NCBI RefSeq assembly: GCF_001705515.1
Contig: NZ_MDJS01000005.1
Location: 248,001 to 312,000, forward strand
From: Mucilaginibacter sp. PPCGB 2223
Lineage (GTDB): Bacteria > Bacteroidota > Bacteroidia > Sphingobacteriales > Sphingobacteriaceae
DNA length: 64,000 bases
Direction: 5' to 3'
The notes beneath the pieces were generated by a model that saw only the letters and a program-made list of their open reading frames with translations, ran no database searches and was not told the DNA's origin. Positions 34,984 to 42,520 of this stretch are shown piece after piece; within the stretch, counting starts at the first letter, position 1, and the number at the start of each line of letters is the position of its first letter. The translations under genes were made by a program, and so were the position numbers.

Positions 34984-35085
34984 GGGCACTCCCTGCGGGC
35001 CGGGCTGTACGCTCATACTACACAGGCATTAGCCACAAGCCTGTATCCCTGCCTGCCGGCAGGCAGGCGCTCCCATCCCTAATGC
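34984..35085. repeat. dispersed ~100-bp intergenic repeat, copy B (inverted relative to copy A)
   Basis: On the reverse strand it reads GCATTAGGGATGGGAGCG at the start. An internal CCTGCCTGCCGGCAGGCAGG palindrome follows, then CTAATGCCTG and CAGCCCGGCCCGCAGGG. It matches the outer and middle parts of copy A at 7167-7270. Its edge overlaps the last codons and stop codon of the nucleotidyltransferase-like gene at 35079. Confidence 0.6.
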
Positions 35086-35543
35086 AGGTTTTCGTTCGTT
35101 AACATCTGTAGGGTGCTTTTATCCTTTGCCCTGTCAAATAAAGTATAAATCGCAATTTGGCTTTCTTTTGCAGGAACGATAAATGGTTTCTGGTTTAAAA
35201 AAACAACTTCGGTTGCCGGGATATTTTCCCGCAGCAAAAGCCAGCCATCAAAACTATTCACTTTTAGGCCGCCCATCACCTCGATATTAAAACCATCAAA
35301 AACATATTGGCTGAATCGCGACCGGAATTTTTCGCTCGGTCGTACCTGGGTTTCAACCCGATATACGGCAAGCGCAGCTTCTATCTCTTTAGTGGTTTCA
35401 ATATCCGCTAAAATATCGATATCGTTTGGTTGGACAGAAAAGCCTGCCATATAAAGGCTCGAAGTACCAATAATCATCCACTCGCCTTTAACGGGGCGCA
35501 AAGCATCGTGCAAGCGGGAAAGGATATTGTCAATCTTAGTCAT
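35079..35543 (-). CDS. nucleotidyltransferase-fold protein
   Basis: This 154-residue protein has WMIIGTSSLYMAGFSVQPNDIDILADIETT at about residues 22-51, the G-S-x10-D-x-D core of the nucleotidyltransferase superfamily. It has no N-terminal signal or membrane segment. Minimal nucleotidyltransferases of this kind can be toxin components (as in MNT or AbiEii) or substrate-modifying enzymes, and no partner HEPN-like gene is adjacent. The 3' end and stop codon overlap a dispersed repeat by about 7 bp. It overlaps the end of trmD by 8 bp, so it is cotranscribed. Confidence 0.65.
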   Translation of the reverse strand: MTKIDNILSRLHDALRPVKGEWMIIGTSSLYMAGFSVQPNDIDILADIETTKEIEAALAVYRVETQVRPSEKFRSRFSQYVFDGFNIEVMGGLKVNSFDGWLLLRENIPATEVVFLNQKPFIVPAKESQIAIYTLFDRAKDKSTLQMLTNENLH

Positions 35544-36213
35544 TCAACAGATCGGGCCGGCGTTGTTTGGTGCGCTCGAGCGCTTGTTCGAAGCGCCATT
35601 TTTCAATTTCGGGGGTATTGCCGCTTAATAAAATGTCGGGTACTTTGTGCCCGTTCCAGTCGGCCGGGCGGGTGTACACCGGTGCATCGAGCAGGTCATC
35701 CTGGAAAGAATCAGACAAAGCCGAAGTTTCATCCGATAAAACACCGGGGATTAGCCTGACCACCGCATCCACCAAAACTGCGGCAGGCAATTCGCCGCCC
35801 GAGAGCACGTAGTCGCCAATCGAAATTTCGCGGGTAACGAAGATATCGCGTACGCGCTGATCAATGCCTTTATAATGCCCGCACAGGATGATGATGTTTT
35901 TTTTGATGGAAAGCTGGTTGGCTATCTTTTGGTTCAATGTTTCACCATCCGGCGACATGAAGATCACTTCGTCGTATTCGCGCGTTTTCTTCAGGGTATC
36001 AATGCAACGGGCAAAGGGTTCGATGGTCATCACCATGCCGCTGCCGCCGCCGTAAGGATAATCGTCGACACTTTTTTGCTTTTGGGTACTGTAATCGCGC
36101 AGGTTATGTACCACAATTTCGGCGGCACCTTTTTTTTGAGCGCGCTGCAAAATGGAGTGGGCAAAAGGGCTTTCGAGCAGGCCTGGTAAAACAGTAACGA
36201 TATCAAAACGCAT
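35536..36213 (-). CDS. trmD: tRNA (guanine-37-N1)-methyltransferase TrmD
   Basis: TrmD methylates G37 of tRNAs with CCN and related anticodons, preventing frameshifting. This 225-residue protein has the SPOUT-knot signatures: YGGGSGMVMTIEPF, LCGHYKGIDQRV and GDYVLSGGELPAAVLVDAVVRLIPGVL. The start is 19 bp from a dispersed repeat. It belongs to the conserved rpsP-rimM-trmD-rplS group, here with three genes inserted between rimM and trmD. Confidence 0.96.
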   Translation of the reverse strand: MRFDIVTVLPGLLESPFAHSILQRAQKKGAAEIVVHNLRDYSTQKQKSVDDYPYGGGSGMVMTIEPFARCIDTLKKTREYDEVIFMSPDGETLNQKIANQLSIKKNIIILCGHYKGIDQRVRDIFVTREISIGDYVLSGGELPAAVLVDAVVRLIPGVLSDETSALSDSFQDDLLDAPVYTRPADWNGHKVPDILLSGNTPEIEKWRFEQALERTKQRRPDLLND

Positions 36214-36231
36214 TTGGCAAAGATACTGCTT

Positions 36232-36270
36232 AGTATTGAGTATTGCGATATGCGTATTGCGACATACTCA
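36232..36270. repeat. AGTATTG-family repeat upstream of trmD
   Basis: AGTATTGAGTATTGCGATATGCGTATTGCGAC and onward resembles the elements between ruvX and holB and the string at 36680-36704. It starts 19 bp from the trmD start codon. Confidence 0.5.
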
Positions 36271-36272
36271 TT

Positions 36273-36288
36273 TGTTCCACGTAGAACA
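36273..36288. promoter_or_regulatory. near-consensus parS-like site
   Basis: TGTTCCACGTAGAACA differs from the perfect parS palindrome by one base (G to A at position 11). It is about 9 kb from the two perfect copies, which is consistent with a cluster of ParB sites near an origin. Binding would need to be measured. Confidence 0.6.
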
Positions 36289-36678
36289 CTAAATCACTTT
36301 CTGTATCGTCCAGATATGGCCGAACGGGTCTTTCAGATCGCCCTGGCGGTAACCGTACTCGTAATCGGTAACCGGATTCATGATGGTTGCACCGGCAGCA
36401 ACGGCCCGGTCAAAAACGGCGTGCACATTTTCGGTAAATAAACCTATAGTTACAGTGGTATCGTTCAATTTATGCGGGCACGAACCTGATCCGGGCATCT
36501 GCTCGTGCAGGTGAAATATGGCGCCGTCAATATCCAGTTCCGCCACGTGGATGGAGCCGTCATCGTTGGTAAAACAAAAATGCTCGCTGGCATTAAATGC
36601 TCTTTTATAAAAGCTGATATCGGTAATGCCGTTCTCAATTTTAAGCAACGGCGCGAAAACGGTTTGTGTTTTAGACAT
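36289..36678 (-). CDS. VOC-family protein (PhnB/glyoxalase-like)
   Basis: This 129-residue protein has two beta-alpha-beta-beta-beta units of the vicinal oxygen chelate fold. Visible parts are FYKRAFNASEHFCFTNDDGSIHVAELDIDGAIFHLHEQ (about residues 23-60) and YRQGDLKDPFGHIWTIQK. It resembles the PhnB-type subfamily of unknown substrate. The gene lies in the insertion between rimM and trmD, is preceded by an AGTATTG-type repeat, and is probably its own unit. Confidence 0.85.
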   Translation of the reverse strand: MSKTQTVFAPLLKIENGITDISFYKRAFNASEHFCFTNDDGSIHVAELDIDGAIFHLHEQMPGSGSCPHKLNDTTVTIGLFTENVHAVFDRAVAAGATIMNPVTDYEYGYRQGDLKDPFGHIWTIQKVI

Positions 36679-36679
36679 G

Positions 36680-36704
36680 AGTATTGAGATGTGAGATTTG
36701 AGAC
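36680..36704. repeat. AGTATTGAG-family repeat adjacent to the VOC start codon
   Basis: AGTATTGAGATGTGAGATTTGAGAC begins 2 bp from the VOC start codon. It matches the start of the other members of the family by AGTATTGAG and AGATRTG-like spacing. Confidence 0.45.
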
Positions 36705-36730
36705 AAGTTTTTCACGTATATCAAATTTAG

Positions 36731-36931
36731 TTAATCGCCATCTTCCAGCAAAAAGATCTGCTCGACGGGTTTTTCAAATACCCGGGCAATTTTTAGCGCC
36801 AGTACGGTAGAGGGCACGTACTTGTTACTCTCGATGGTATTGATCGTCTGGCGCGATACGCCGATGAGTTCGGCCAGTTCGCCCTGGGTGATGTTTTTTA
36901 TGGCGCGCTCAACGCGGAGGGTATTTTTCAT
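36731..36931 (-). CDS. short XRE-family helix-turn-helix regulator
   Basis: This 66-residue protein is almost only a helix-turn-helix: ITQGELAELIGVSRQTINTIESNKYVPSTVLALKIARVFEKPVEQIF. It is the compact YozG/Xre type found next to small membrane proteins. It lies 2 bp after the membrane gene at 36934-37365, so both share one transcript. The TTGAC half-sites upstream of that gene are the likely operator for autoregulation. Confidence 0.85.
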   Translation of the reverse strand: MKNTLRVERAIKNITQGELAELIGVSRQTINTIESNKYVPSTVLALKIARVFEKPVEQIFLLEDGD

Positions 36932-36933
36932 GG

Positions 36934-37365
36934 TTATTGCTCCGGTTTTAGCGAACGGTTAAGCCTGAATATTTTATAGCGGAAAATGATGATGAACAAC
37001 ACCAGGGGCACCCACAGGTTAAGACGCAGCATATCTTTATAATCGGCCTTGTTAGTCGTAAAGACCAGGCAGATCACCAGGATGGCATAATTGGCAAAGA
37101 TGGCCCAGCGCAGTGATGACAAGCGCAGCTGGTAGATCTGCTCATCCTCGATACGTTCTCGCGCGAAAGCGATCAAAAATAAACCCGAAACCATTAATAC
37201 GATGGTGAGTATAAAAAACAGGTGGCCGGAGCTAAACATGCCGGTATCTGAGGGAGCGGAGTGGATATGATACATATCCCAGATATGCATTACCGGCAAA
37301 TGCACAAAGAACAGGCACAGGCCGAGCCAGCGCATCCAAGTAGGGAAAAGGAAATGGGGTTTCAT
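36934..37365 (-). CDS. hypothetical membrane protein paired with HTH regulator
   Basis: This 143-residue protein has four hydrophobic stretches at about residues 12-28, 46-66, 84-102 and 110-130. No family name is recognised. The common pattern of a small integral membrane protein followed immediately by an XRE regulator suggests that the regulator controls the pair. Upstream lie four TTGAC/GTCAA half-sites. Confidence 0.7.
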   Translation of the reverse strand: MKPHFLFPTWMRWLGLCLFFVHLPVMHIWDMYHIHSAPSDTGMFSSGHLFFILTIVLMVSGLFLIAFARERIEDEQIYQLRLSSLRWAIFANYAILVICLVFTTNKADYKDMLRLNLWVPLVLFIIIFRYKIFRLNRSLKPEQ

Positions 37366-37370
37366 GATCT

Positions 37371-37427
37371 GTCAATTTAAGTTTACCAAATGTAAAACAA
37401 AATTGACAAAAGTCAAGTATTCTTGAC
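37371..37427. promoter_or_regulatory. TTGAC half-site array upstream of the membrane-HTH operon
   Basis: Four half-sites are seen: GTCAA at 37371-37375, TTGAC at 37403-37407, GTCAA at 37412-37416 and TTGAC at 37423-37427. The last three form two overlapping palindromes, TTGAC-AAAA-GTCAA and GTCAAG-TATT-CTTGAC. The array lies between the rimM stop (37435) and the membrane gene start (37365). Confidence 0.6.
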
Positions 37428-37434
37428 AAAAAAA

Positions 37435-37959
37435 TTAATCGAGATAAATATCCAGCAACCCTTCGGGCAGATCAACATATAAAACCTCGTTATTCACGTC
37501 GATGCCGGTAATGATCTCTTCGATCAGCGGGATCAGTACTTCGCAATCTTTGTAGATTACGGTAGCCATCAACTGTTGCGGAAATTCCTGGATGTCGGTG
37601 ATCTCGCCCAGTTCACCTTCGTCTTCATCTACTACAGTGAAGCCTTCCAGGTCGCGCAGGGTAAAATCGTCTTCGTTTTTTTCGGGTTTAAATTTGTTGG
37701 AGAGATAGATATCCTTTTTTACCAGCGGCGTTGCCTTATCGATATGATCGATATCCTCGAGATAAATAAAGGCGGTATTTTTTTGCGGCATTTTGAACGA
37801 CTGGATAAAATACGGTACCAGCTTGCTTCCGTTTTGTAAAAAAAGGTTATCAAACTTCAGGTTTTCGGCGCCGGCAAAATCGATGTATGCCTGCAGCTCT
37901 CCTTTTAAACCCCGTGTTTTGATGATGGAACCGATGCGGAAACAGTCTTCAACTTTCAT
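37435..37959 (-). CDS. rimM: ribosome maturation factor RimM
   Basis: RimM assists 30S head assembly and binds S19. This 174-residue protein has the N-terminal barrel (RIGSIIKTRGLKGELQAYIDF, about residues 8-28) and the PRC barrel domain. The latter contains DLEGFTVVDEDEGELGEITDIQEFPQQ and VLIPLIEEIITGIDVNNEVLYVDLPEGLLDIY. The length is normal. A hairpin followed by a T run separates it from rpsP upstream. Confidence 0.95.
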   Translation of the reverse strand: MKVEDCFRIGSIIKTRGLKGELQAYIDFAGAENLKFDNLFLQNGSKLVPYFIQSFKMPQKNTAFIYLEDIDHIDKATPLVKKDIYLSNKFKPEKNEDDFTLRDLEGFTVVDEDEGELGEITDIQEFPQQLMATVIYKDCEVLIPLIEEIITGIDVNNEVLYVDLPEGLLDIYLD

Positions 37960-37973
37960 TTACAAATGCCTTT

Positions 37974-38020
37974 AAAAAAGTATAGCGAAGCGCTCCGGTT
38001 TCGGAAGATGCTTCGCTATA
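37974..38020 (-). terminator. hairpin and T-run between rpsP and rimM (possible attenuator)
   Basis: On the reverse strand TATAGCGAAGC and GCTTCGCTATA form a perfect 11-bp stem. The loop itself folds by TCCG/CGGA. Six T follow at 37979-37974, ending 15 bp before the rimM ATG. It has the form of an intrinsic terminator inside an otherwise conserved operon, so it may limit read-through from rpsP. Confidence 0.7.
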
Positions 38021-38041
38021 GCTTTGTGGTAATAATTTAAC

Positions 38042-38593
38042 TTATTCGGCTGCGCCTTCTTCGGTTGCTTCAGGAGCTGCTTCTTCGGTAGCCGGAGCTT
38101 CTTCTTCAGCAGGTGCTTCCACTTCTTCAACCGGCGGAGCGTTTTTAGCAGCGATAGCTGCAGCTTTGTCTTCTTTCTTTTTAGCTTCGGCAGCTAAGGC
38201 AGCTTTTTTAGCTTCTTCTTTAGCCGAAGATAAATTTGATTTTTTGCCGGTAATTTTGCCGTCTTTTTGCTCAAGCCATGCGGTAAATTTAGCATCGGCT
38301 TGTTCCTGGGTAAGGGCGCCTTTGGTTACGCCGCCTTGCAGGTGTTTTTTGTACAGCACGCCTTTGTACGACAAGATAGCGCGTACCGTATCGGTTGGCT
38401 GTGCACCGGTGTTCACCCAGTTCAGGGTTTTGTCGAAATTGATGTCGATAGTTGCCGGGTTTGTGTTTGGATTGTACGAACCTAAACGCTCGATGAAACG
38501 ACCGTCGCGGGGCGCACGTGAATCCGCTACCACGATGTAATAAAAAGGTTTGCCTTTTTTACCGTGTCTTTGCAGTCTGATCTTAGTTGCCAT
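38042..38593 (-). CDS. rpsP: 30S ribosomal protein S16 with long acidic-alanine tail
   Basis: This 183-residue protein has the S16 core (MATKIRLQRHGKKGKPFYYIVVADSRAPRDGRFIERLGSYNP is spread over residues 1-42, and DTVRAILSYKGVLYKKHLQGGV over about 68-89). The extension after about residue 105 is alanine-, lysine- and glutamate-rich and probably disordered, as commonly seen in this phylum. It heads the rpsP-rimM order. A promoter box lies 54 bp upstream. Confidence 0.96.
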   Translation of the reverse strand: MATKIRLQRHGKKGKPFYYIVVADSRAPRDGRFIERLGSYNPNTNPATIDINFDKTLNWVNTGAQPTDTVRAILSYKGVLYKKHLQGGVTKGALTQEQADAKFTAWLEQKDGKITGKKSNLSSAKEEAKKAALAAEAKKKEDKAAAIAAKNAPPVEEVEAPAEEEAPATEEAAPEATEEGAAE

Positions 38594-38646
38594 TTTTTGC
38601 TTTTTATGTATTCAACATATTTCCCGGAGCCTATTCTGCGGGGCTG

Positions 38647-38654
38647 CAAAGGTA
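38647..38654 (-). promoter_or_regulatory. -7 promoter box of rpsP
   Basis: On the reverse strand TACCTTTG fits the TAnnTTTG consensus of Bacteroidota sigma-A promoters. It lies 54 bp before the rpsP start, followed by a short G/C-rich leader. I do not see a good -33 element. Confidence 0.5.
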
Positions 38655-38813
38655 AACAAACTTTTTTAATTAATATACTGATTTTGTGAATTATAGTAAA
38701 ACGATGCCCGATAGCACAAAACCCAGGCGGCATCGTTCCAAAAACTGGAAGAAATATTTTAACATCCAAAACAAAAAATGTACTTTTACGATATCGCCCG
38801 CCCCGGGGTGATC

Positions 38814-38821
38814 TATCTTTG
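38814..38821 (+). promoter_or_regulatory. -7 promoter box of the PAS gene
   Basis: TATCTTTG fits TAnnTTTG and lies 17 bp before the PAS-protein start codon, so the leader would be very short. A clear -33 element is not seen. Confidence 0.45.
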
Positions 38822-38837
38822 ATTAAACTATAAAACA

Positions 38838-39626
38838 ATGCTTGAGCACCTACTCTTAGCGATATCTGATCACGCCTGGGCGTATAATCAAACCGAGCAT
38901 CAATACATTTATATCGACCCTAACATCGATAAGGTATTAGGCGTTACGCCCGATGACCTGAAAACGGATAAAAAAGCATGGTACAAAAACATTCATCCGG
39001 CCGACCGCAAGCAAATGGTGAGCACCAGCCTTGGCCTTAAACTGGATGAGCAGGTCGAATTGTATTACCGTGTTAAACTGGGCGACACCACCAAATGGCT
39101 GTACGAAAAAAAACTGCGCTTTGCCGATAAAGAAACAGGCAATAATATTGTTTTAGGTGTGATTAAGGATGTGAGCGATAAGCACAGCACCAATTTTCAT
39201 ATCAAAAACGCTTTGGGCGATTTCAGTATCCTGTTCGATAAAAACATCAGCCCGATGTGGATATACGAACTGCCCTCGTTACGGATATTAAAAGTGAATG
39301 CCGCTGCGGTTGAGCATTACGGCTATACTGAAGAGCAGTTTTTATCGCTCACCATCCGCGATATCCGGCCCAAGATCGACCTGGCTAAATTTAACGAATA
39401 TATTTTTCGCAAAGGCAGCACGCGTAAAGCTTTGCCGGCCTCAAACAGGGGCGGTATATGGAAGCATTTGAACAGCCGGGGCGAACTGATCTATGCCGAA
39501 ATAACAGGCTACGAGATCAAATATAACAATACCACCTGCCGTATAGTGGTTGCCACCGATGTTACCGAACGGGTACTGTTTGAGCAGGAGCGGGATGGGG
39601 TTAAGCAAATGGATGCAAGTGAGTAA
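38838..39626 (+). CDS. tandem PAS-domain protein without output domain
   Basis: This 262-residue protein has two PAS domains. PAS 1 covers about residues 8-118 and ends with LGVIKDVSDKH. PAS 2 covers about residues 130-250, with ILKVNAAAVEHYGYTEEQFLSLTIRDIRP and IVVATDVTERVLFEQERDG. No kinase, cyclase or receiver domain follows. It may act as a sensory partner for a separate kinase. No partner is adjacent, and it is divergent from rpsP. Confidence 0.85.
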   Translation: MLEHLLLAISDHAWAYNQTEHQYIYIDPNIDKVLGVTPDDLKTDKKAWYKNIHPADRKQMVSTSLGLKLDEQVELYYRVKLGDTTKWLYEKKLRFADKETGNNIVLGVIKDVSDKHSTNFHIKNALGDFSILFDKNISPMWIYELPSLRILKVNAAAVEHYGYTEEQFLSLTIRDIRPKIDLAKFNEYIFRKGSTRKALPASNRGGIWKHLNSRGELIYAEITGYEIKYNNTTCRIVVATDVTERVLFEQERDGVKQMDASE

Positions 39627-39646
39627 ACGTCGGTAGTTACATAGTA

Positions 39647-39728
39647 TGTCATTGCGAGGCACGAAGCAATCTCTTGCTATGCAGATCGGACTTGGTTATG
39701 TGCAATTGCTTCGTACCTCGCAATGACA
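39647..39728. repeat. inverted repeat of the GTCATTGCGAGG type
   Basis: The ends TGTCATTGCGAGGCACGAAGCAAT and ATTGCTTCGTACCTCGCAATGACA form a 24-bp terminal inverted repeat with one mismatch. The middle is about 34 bp. This family of short palindromic, non-coding elements is widespread in bacterial genomes. It lies between the convergent PAS and pfkA genes. Confidence 0.8.
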
Positions 39729-39774
39729 TGATGAACCTCAAATAAATTCGAAATTGAACATTCGAATTCCGAAA

Positions 39775-40752
39775 TCATAACGAAAGTATCTCTACGATTT
39801 TCAGGAAATTAGGATTGATATCCACATGATGTTTGATAGCACTTTCGAACGGGGTGTACGATATCTCGTTGTGAACAACGCCCACCATCTCATTACGATG
39901 GCCGGCCAGTAAGGCTTCAACAGCTGCAACACCTACCCGGCTCGCCAACACGCGGTCCATACAGCTTGGCCTGCCACCACGCTGAATATGGCCCAGGATG
40001 GATATGCGGGTATCGTAATTCGGGTATTTTTCTTTTACCTGCCGGCCTATCTCGAAAGCGCCGCCGGCTTCTTCGGCCTCGGCAACCATCACAATTTTTG
40101 ATGATTTGTCTTTGCGCCCGCGGTCCAAACGATCGAACAGAGCCATAATATCGGTTTTGGTTTCGGGGATGATGATCGCCTCGGCGCCGGCTGCAATACC
40201 TGTGCGCAATGCGATCAGGCCCGAATCGCGGCCCATGACTTCGACAATAAACAGCCTGTCGTGCGATTCGGCCGTGTCGCGAATTTTGTCGACGGCATCG
40301 ATAACCGTGTTAATGGCCGTATCGTAACCGATGGTAAAATCGGTTCCCTGCAGGTCGTTATCGATAGTGCAGGGCAGGCCAACCATGGGTATGTCATACT
40401 CCTTACCGAAAACTTTAGCGCCGGTAAATGTGCCATCGCCGCCGATAGCGATCAAGGCATCAATTTTATGCTCAACTAAATGATCGTATGCTTTTTTACG
40501 GCCTTCGGGTGTTTTAAAGGCATCACTGCGGGCGGTTTTTAAAATAGTACCGCCCCGTTGGATAATGTTACCCACCGATTTACGGTCCATCGGTATCATT
40601 TCGCCGTTGATCATGCCTTCGTAACCGCGGCGGATGCCGGTAACCTGCAAATCGTAATATAATGCTGTACGTACCACTGCCCTAATGGCAGCGTTCATGC
40701 CCGGCGCATCTCCGCCGGAGGTAAAAACACCTATATTTTTAATTTGAGCCAT
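39775..40752 (-). CDS. pfkA: ATP-dependent 6-phosphofructokinase
   Basis: PfkA phosphorylates fructose 6-phosphate in glycolysis. This 325-residue protein has the normal bacterial length. Visible signatures are GVFTSGGDAPGMNAAIRAVVR (about residues 8-28), IGGDGTFTGA (nucleotide site, Gly-Asp-Gly of the ATP type) and GLPCTIDNDLQGTDFTIGYDTA with the catalytic Asp. ILGHIQRGGRPSCMDR forms the sugar-phosphate site. It overlaps the end of the DsbD-like gene by 14 bp, so the two share a transcript. Confidence 0.96.
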   Translation of the reverse strand: MAQIKNIGVFTSGGDAPGMNAAIRAVVRTALYYDLQVTGIRRGYEGMINGEMIPMDRKSVGNIIQRGGTILKTARSDAFKTPEGRKKAYDHLVEHKIDALIAIGGDGTFTGAKVFGKEYDIPMVGLPCTIDNDLQGTDFTIGYDTAINTVIDAVDKIRDTAESHDRLFIVEVMGRDSGLIALRTGIAAGAEAIIIPETKTDIMALFDRLDRGRKDKSSKIVMVAEAEEAGGAFEIGRQVKEKYPNYDTRISILGHIQRGGRPSCMDRVLASRVGVAAVEALLAGHRNEMVGVVHNEISYTPFESAIKHHVDINPNFLKIVEILSL

Positions 40753-42520
40753 TGTTCTTTTTGTATTCCGCTAATCCGGCCTGCAAAAATTTAATGTAAT
40801 TATCCGGGTTATAATCCGCGCCTTGCCGCGGTATAATTAAAGCTCCGTTTTTGTCTTTAAACTCATTTCCGTTGCTATCTAATATGATGTAGTCGGGCTG
40901 TGAGTTCGAATTAAATCTTGCTGCCTGGATATCGCTCCATTTTGCGCCCAAAAGTGTGATTTTTTTCCCACTAAACGAAGAAATGTATTGCTGATCTTTT
41001 TCCAATTCCACTTTTTTATCATCAACATAAGCTTCAACAAGCACATATTCGTTCTTTAAAAGCTTGTGGACTTCGGCGTTGCTCCATACGTTGTTCTCCA
41101 TTTTGCGGCAATTAACGCAGTTCCAGCCGGTAAAATCGAGCAATATAGGTTTGCGGGTGATCTTTGATACGGCCAGGGCCTGGTCGTAATCGTACCAGCC
41201 ATCCAGGTCCATTACTTTGGCGCGTGTAAAACCCTCTTCATATTTTTTTGGGCCAATGCTGCTGATATCGGCAGTTGGCCTGGTATTGCCTCCGCTAAGC
41301 TGCAGGTTATACAGGTTAAAATCCTGTGTGGCGGGCGGAGGTAAAAATGCGCTGATGGATTTTAACGGCGCGCCCCACAGCCCCGGGATCATATAAACCA
41401 CGAACGATAATACGATGATGGAGATGAATATGCGCGGAATGGATATGAACGGCACATCGCTATCGTGCGGGAACTTGAGCTTGCCTAATAAATAAAGCAC
41501 CATTAATATGCCTATAGCTATCCAAAGCGACAGGAAGATCTCACGATCGAACCAGTTCCAGTGGTAGGCGAGATCGACATTGGATAAAAATTTTAATGCG
41601 AAGGCCAGTTCGATAAACCCTAAAAACACTTTGATGCTGTTTAACCAACCGCCTGATTTTGGCAATGATTTAAGTGCTGACGGGAACAAGGCAAATATGA
41701 CGAACGGGATAGCCAAAGCGATTGAAAAGCCAAGCATACCGATGGCCGGGCCCGAACGCTCGCCCTTTGAGGCTGCCTCAACCAGCAAACTGCCGATGAT
41801 TGGGCCGGTGCAGCTAAACGATACCACAACCAGGGTTGCAGCCATAAAGAAAATGCCGGTTAAACCGCCTTTGTCCGAATTGGCGTCGAGCTTATTGGCC
41901 AGCGAACTGGGCAGCGTGATTTCGAAAGCTCCCAAAAAGGAGATACCGAAAACAACCAACAGTAAAAAGAAGAACATATTGAAAATACCGTTGGTGGCCA
42001 GATCATTCAGGGCGCTGGCTCCGAAAAGGATGGAGATGAGCATCCCCAGGCCCACATAAATAGCAATAATGGATAACCCGTAAAGCAGCGATTGCGAAAT
42101 GCCTTTGGCCCGGCTGCCCGCTTTCTTGGTAAAAAAGCTGACGGTAAGCGGCAATAATGGATAAATGCAGGGCATTGTTACTGCCAGTAAACCGCCTAAA
42201 AAGCCTTCGATAAATATTTGCCACAAAGTTTTGGGTATTTCTGCCTTAACAATGGTAACACCTGGTACGCTTTTGCCATTGGCAACGGCCTGGGTGATGG
42301 CCTGCGCGTGTTTGGCAGCCGAATCAGTGGCCAGCTTTGCCCTGCGCAGGGCTAAACTGTCGGCAGCGGTTGGTATGCTGGTAAACTGCACATCTTCGGT
42401 AGATACCGTGTCGGGTTTTTTGCTTTGTGCGATGCTTCTATCCGCCGAAAGGCAAAAAAAGGCGAGTAACAATAAAACGAGGCTTAATTGCTTTTTCATC
42501 ATAGCTTGGGCTGTGGGCAT
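40739..42520 (-). CDS. DsbD-like transmembrane disulfide reductase with C-terminal thioredoxin
   Basis: This 593-residue protein has a signal-like N-terminus, a CcdA/DsbD-type membrane region of about eight helices (GISFLGAFEITLPSSLANK in the middle) and a C-terminal thioredoxin domain. The latter has the redox motif CVNC in DFTGWNCVNCRKMENNVW (about residue 480). It carries electrons from the cytoplasm to the periplasm. The DsbD N-terminal domain is encoded separately upstream with a TAATG overlap. Nearby starts at residues 7 and 8 are possible. Confidence 0.9.
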   Translation of the reverse strand: MPTAQAMMKKQLSLVLLLLAFFCLSADRSIAQSKKPDTVSTEDVQFTSIPTAADSLALRRAKLATDSAAKHAQAITQAVANGKSVPGVTIVKAEIPKTLWQIFIEGFLGGLLAVTMPCIYPLLPLTVSFFTKKAGSRAKGISQSLLYGLSIIAIYVGLGMLISILFGASALNDLATNGIFNMFFFLLLVVFGISFLGAFEITLPSSLANKLDANSDKGGLTGIFFMAATLVVVSFSCTGPIIGSLLVEAASKGERSGPAIGMLGFSIALAIPFVIFALFPSALKSLPKSGGWLNSIKVFLGFIELAFALKFLSNVDLAYHWNWFDREIFLSLWIAIGILMVLYLLGKLKFPHDSDVPFISIPRIFISIIVLSFVVYMIPGLWGAPLKSISAFLPPPATQDFNLYNLQLSGGNTRPTADISSIGPKKYEEGFTRAKVMDLDGWYDYDQALAVSKITRKPILLDFTGWNCVNCRKMENNVWSNAEVHKLLKNEYVLVEAYVDDKKVELEKDQQYISSFSGKKITLLGAKWSDIQAARFNSNSQPDYIILDSNGNEFKDKNGALIIPRQGADYNPDNYIKFLQAGLAEYKKNNGSN

